NCBI GenBank assembly: GCA_025928535.1
Contig: JAICJJ010000210.1
Coordinates: 1 to 5,797 of the forward strand
Reading direction: 5' to 3'
Length of the DNA: 5,797 nt
Origin: Thermomicrobiales bacterium
GTDB taxonomy: Bacteria > Chloroflexota > Chloroflexia > Thermomicrobiales > UBA6265
Below the pieces are notes generated by a model. It was given only the letters and a program-made list of their open reading frames with translations. It was not told where the DNA came from and did not search any database. Of this stretch, positions 5,295 to 5,797 are shown piece after piece; position 1 is the first letter of the stretch; each line of letters begins with the position of its first letter. Position numbers and translations under genes: made by a program.

Positions 5295-5450
5295 TGGTTG
5301 GTCGTTGCGGCGCCTCGATCGCGCCGCCAGGAGGAGTCTGGCGACGCGGGCTGAAGTTCGGCTCCGCGAAACCTGGGAAACGGCTGGGAAGACCAACGCG
5401 GCGGCGCACGGTCCATGGGATCGACCGCGCTCCCGGCGCTCGGCCTGGTC

Positions 5451-5797
5451 TCAGCGGCGCCTCAGCCGCGGCAGGTGGATGCCGGCGCGGCGATGCAGGT
5501 GGAACGCGGCGCGCACGGCGACGCCGATCAGCAGCATCAGGATCACCCCCGACAACGCCAGATCGACGGCGGTGATCGCTTGCAGCCACAAGGGAACGAG
5601 CACCGAACGCACGCCCCAGATCGCCAGGATCAGCCCGCCCAGGCCGAGCAGCAATCCGTCGACCGGCTGGGTGGCCAGCGCCAGGGCGCTCGAGACGGCG
5701 ACGAAGACGACCAGCAGCGTTGCCAGCGCCGGCAGATAGGCCGGGCGATGGAAGGTGAGGTCGTACGCAAGAGCGGGCGTTTGCCGGGTTTGCGTCG
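5451..5797 (-). CDS. C-terminal part of a multi-pass membrane protein, cut by the window edge
   Basis: The frame is open from the right edge to the TGA at 5451-5453, giving at least 114 residues. The only start-like codon inside is a TTG at 5654, in the middle of a hydrophobic region (VDGLLLGLGG), so the true start lies beyond the window. Three membrane segments are visible: about YLPALATLLVVFVAVSSALA, GLLLGLGGLILAIWGV, and AVDLALSGVILMLLIGVAV. They are preceded by the soluble-looking YDLTFHRPAY and followed by a basic tail, LHRRAGIHLPRLRRR, which by the positive-inside rule is cytoplasmic. I do not recognise a named family. Same orientation as the HhH gene, 222 bp upstream of it, so it could share its transcript. 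Confidence 0.7.
   Translation of the reverse strand, partial: TQTRQTPALAYDLTFHRPAYLPALATLLVVFVAVSSALALATQPVDGLLLGLGGLILAIWGVRSVLVPLWLQAITAVDLALSGVILMLLIGVAVRAAFHLHRRAGIHLPRLRRR

Noticed and set aside
4185..5354. Plus-strand frame opposite the HhH gene, itself repetitive
   Set aside because: Its internal repeats are simply the complementary reading of the duplicated HhH modules. The minus-strand product has a signal sequence and motifs, this one does not.
1..5797. CRISPR array, tRNA, rRNA or transposase
   Set aside because: No regularly spaced repeats with spacers, no cloverleaf or rRNA-like segment and no transposase-like protein were found on reading both strands. The only long repeat is the protein-coding HhH duplication.

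Overview
The window is a GC-rich bacterial chromosomal segment with five complete genes and one gene cut by the right edge. Evidence for the lineage is indirect. Composition, an actinobacterial-type OmpR/histidine-kinase pair, a Tat-like export signal and a CTTCGG...CAGGATGACG-type intergenic repeat would fit a high-GC Chloroflexota (Thermomicrobia-like) or a related soil or thermophilic group. There is no rRNA or universal marker to settle this.

Layout. Positions 1-254 are non-coding, with an inverted-repeat element at the left edge and a sigma70-like promoter. Positions 255-1229 (+) encode an FTR1/EfeU-family iron permease with both REGxE motifs. A convergent gap (1230-1373) with a candidate terminator follows. 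Everything else is on the minus strand. Read in the direction of transcription from the right edge, it is: a truncated multi-pass membrane protein (C-terminus at 5451), a 222-bp leader region with a perfect 12-bp hairpin, an exported protein made of two tandem ~129-residue helix-hairpin-helix (HhH) modules (4311-5228), a four-helix membrane protein overlapping it by ATGA (3811-4314), an intergenic hairpin plus an 11-bp-spaced direct repeat, then an OmpR-family response regulator (2920-3648) and its sensor histidine kinase (1374-2909).

How the genes may work together. The regulator and kinase clearly form one two-component system. The direct repeat GTTCACAGC-N2-GTTCACAGC upstream of the regulator has the geometry expected of an OmpR/PhoB-type operator next to a promoter with a poor -35, which suggests autoregulation. 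The HhH protein and the four-helix protein are translationally coupled and probably act together in the cell envelope. Proximity suggests, but does not prove, a link to iron or metal uptake through the FTR1 permease. The kinase's external domain carries a Gly/Pro/Asp/His-rich stretch that could contact metal. The HhH/four-helix pair is the least understood and most interesting part of the window.

The remaining open frames on either strand overlap these genes, are arginine-rich, lack recognisable domains, and are read as composition-driven shadows.
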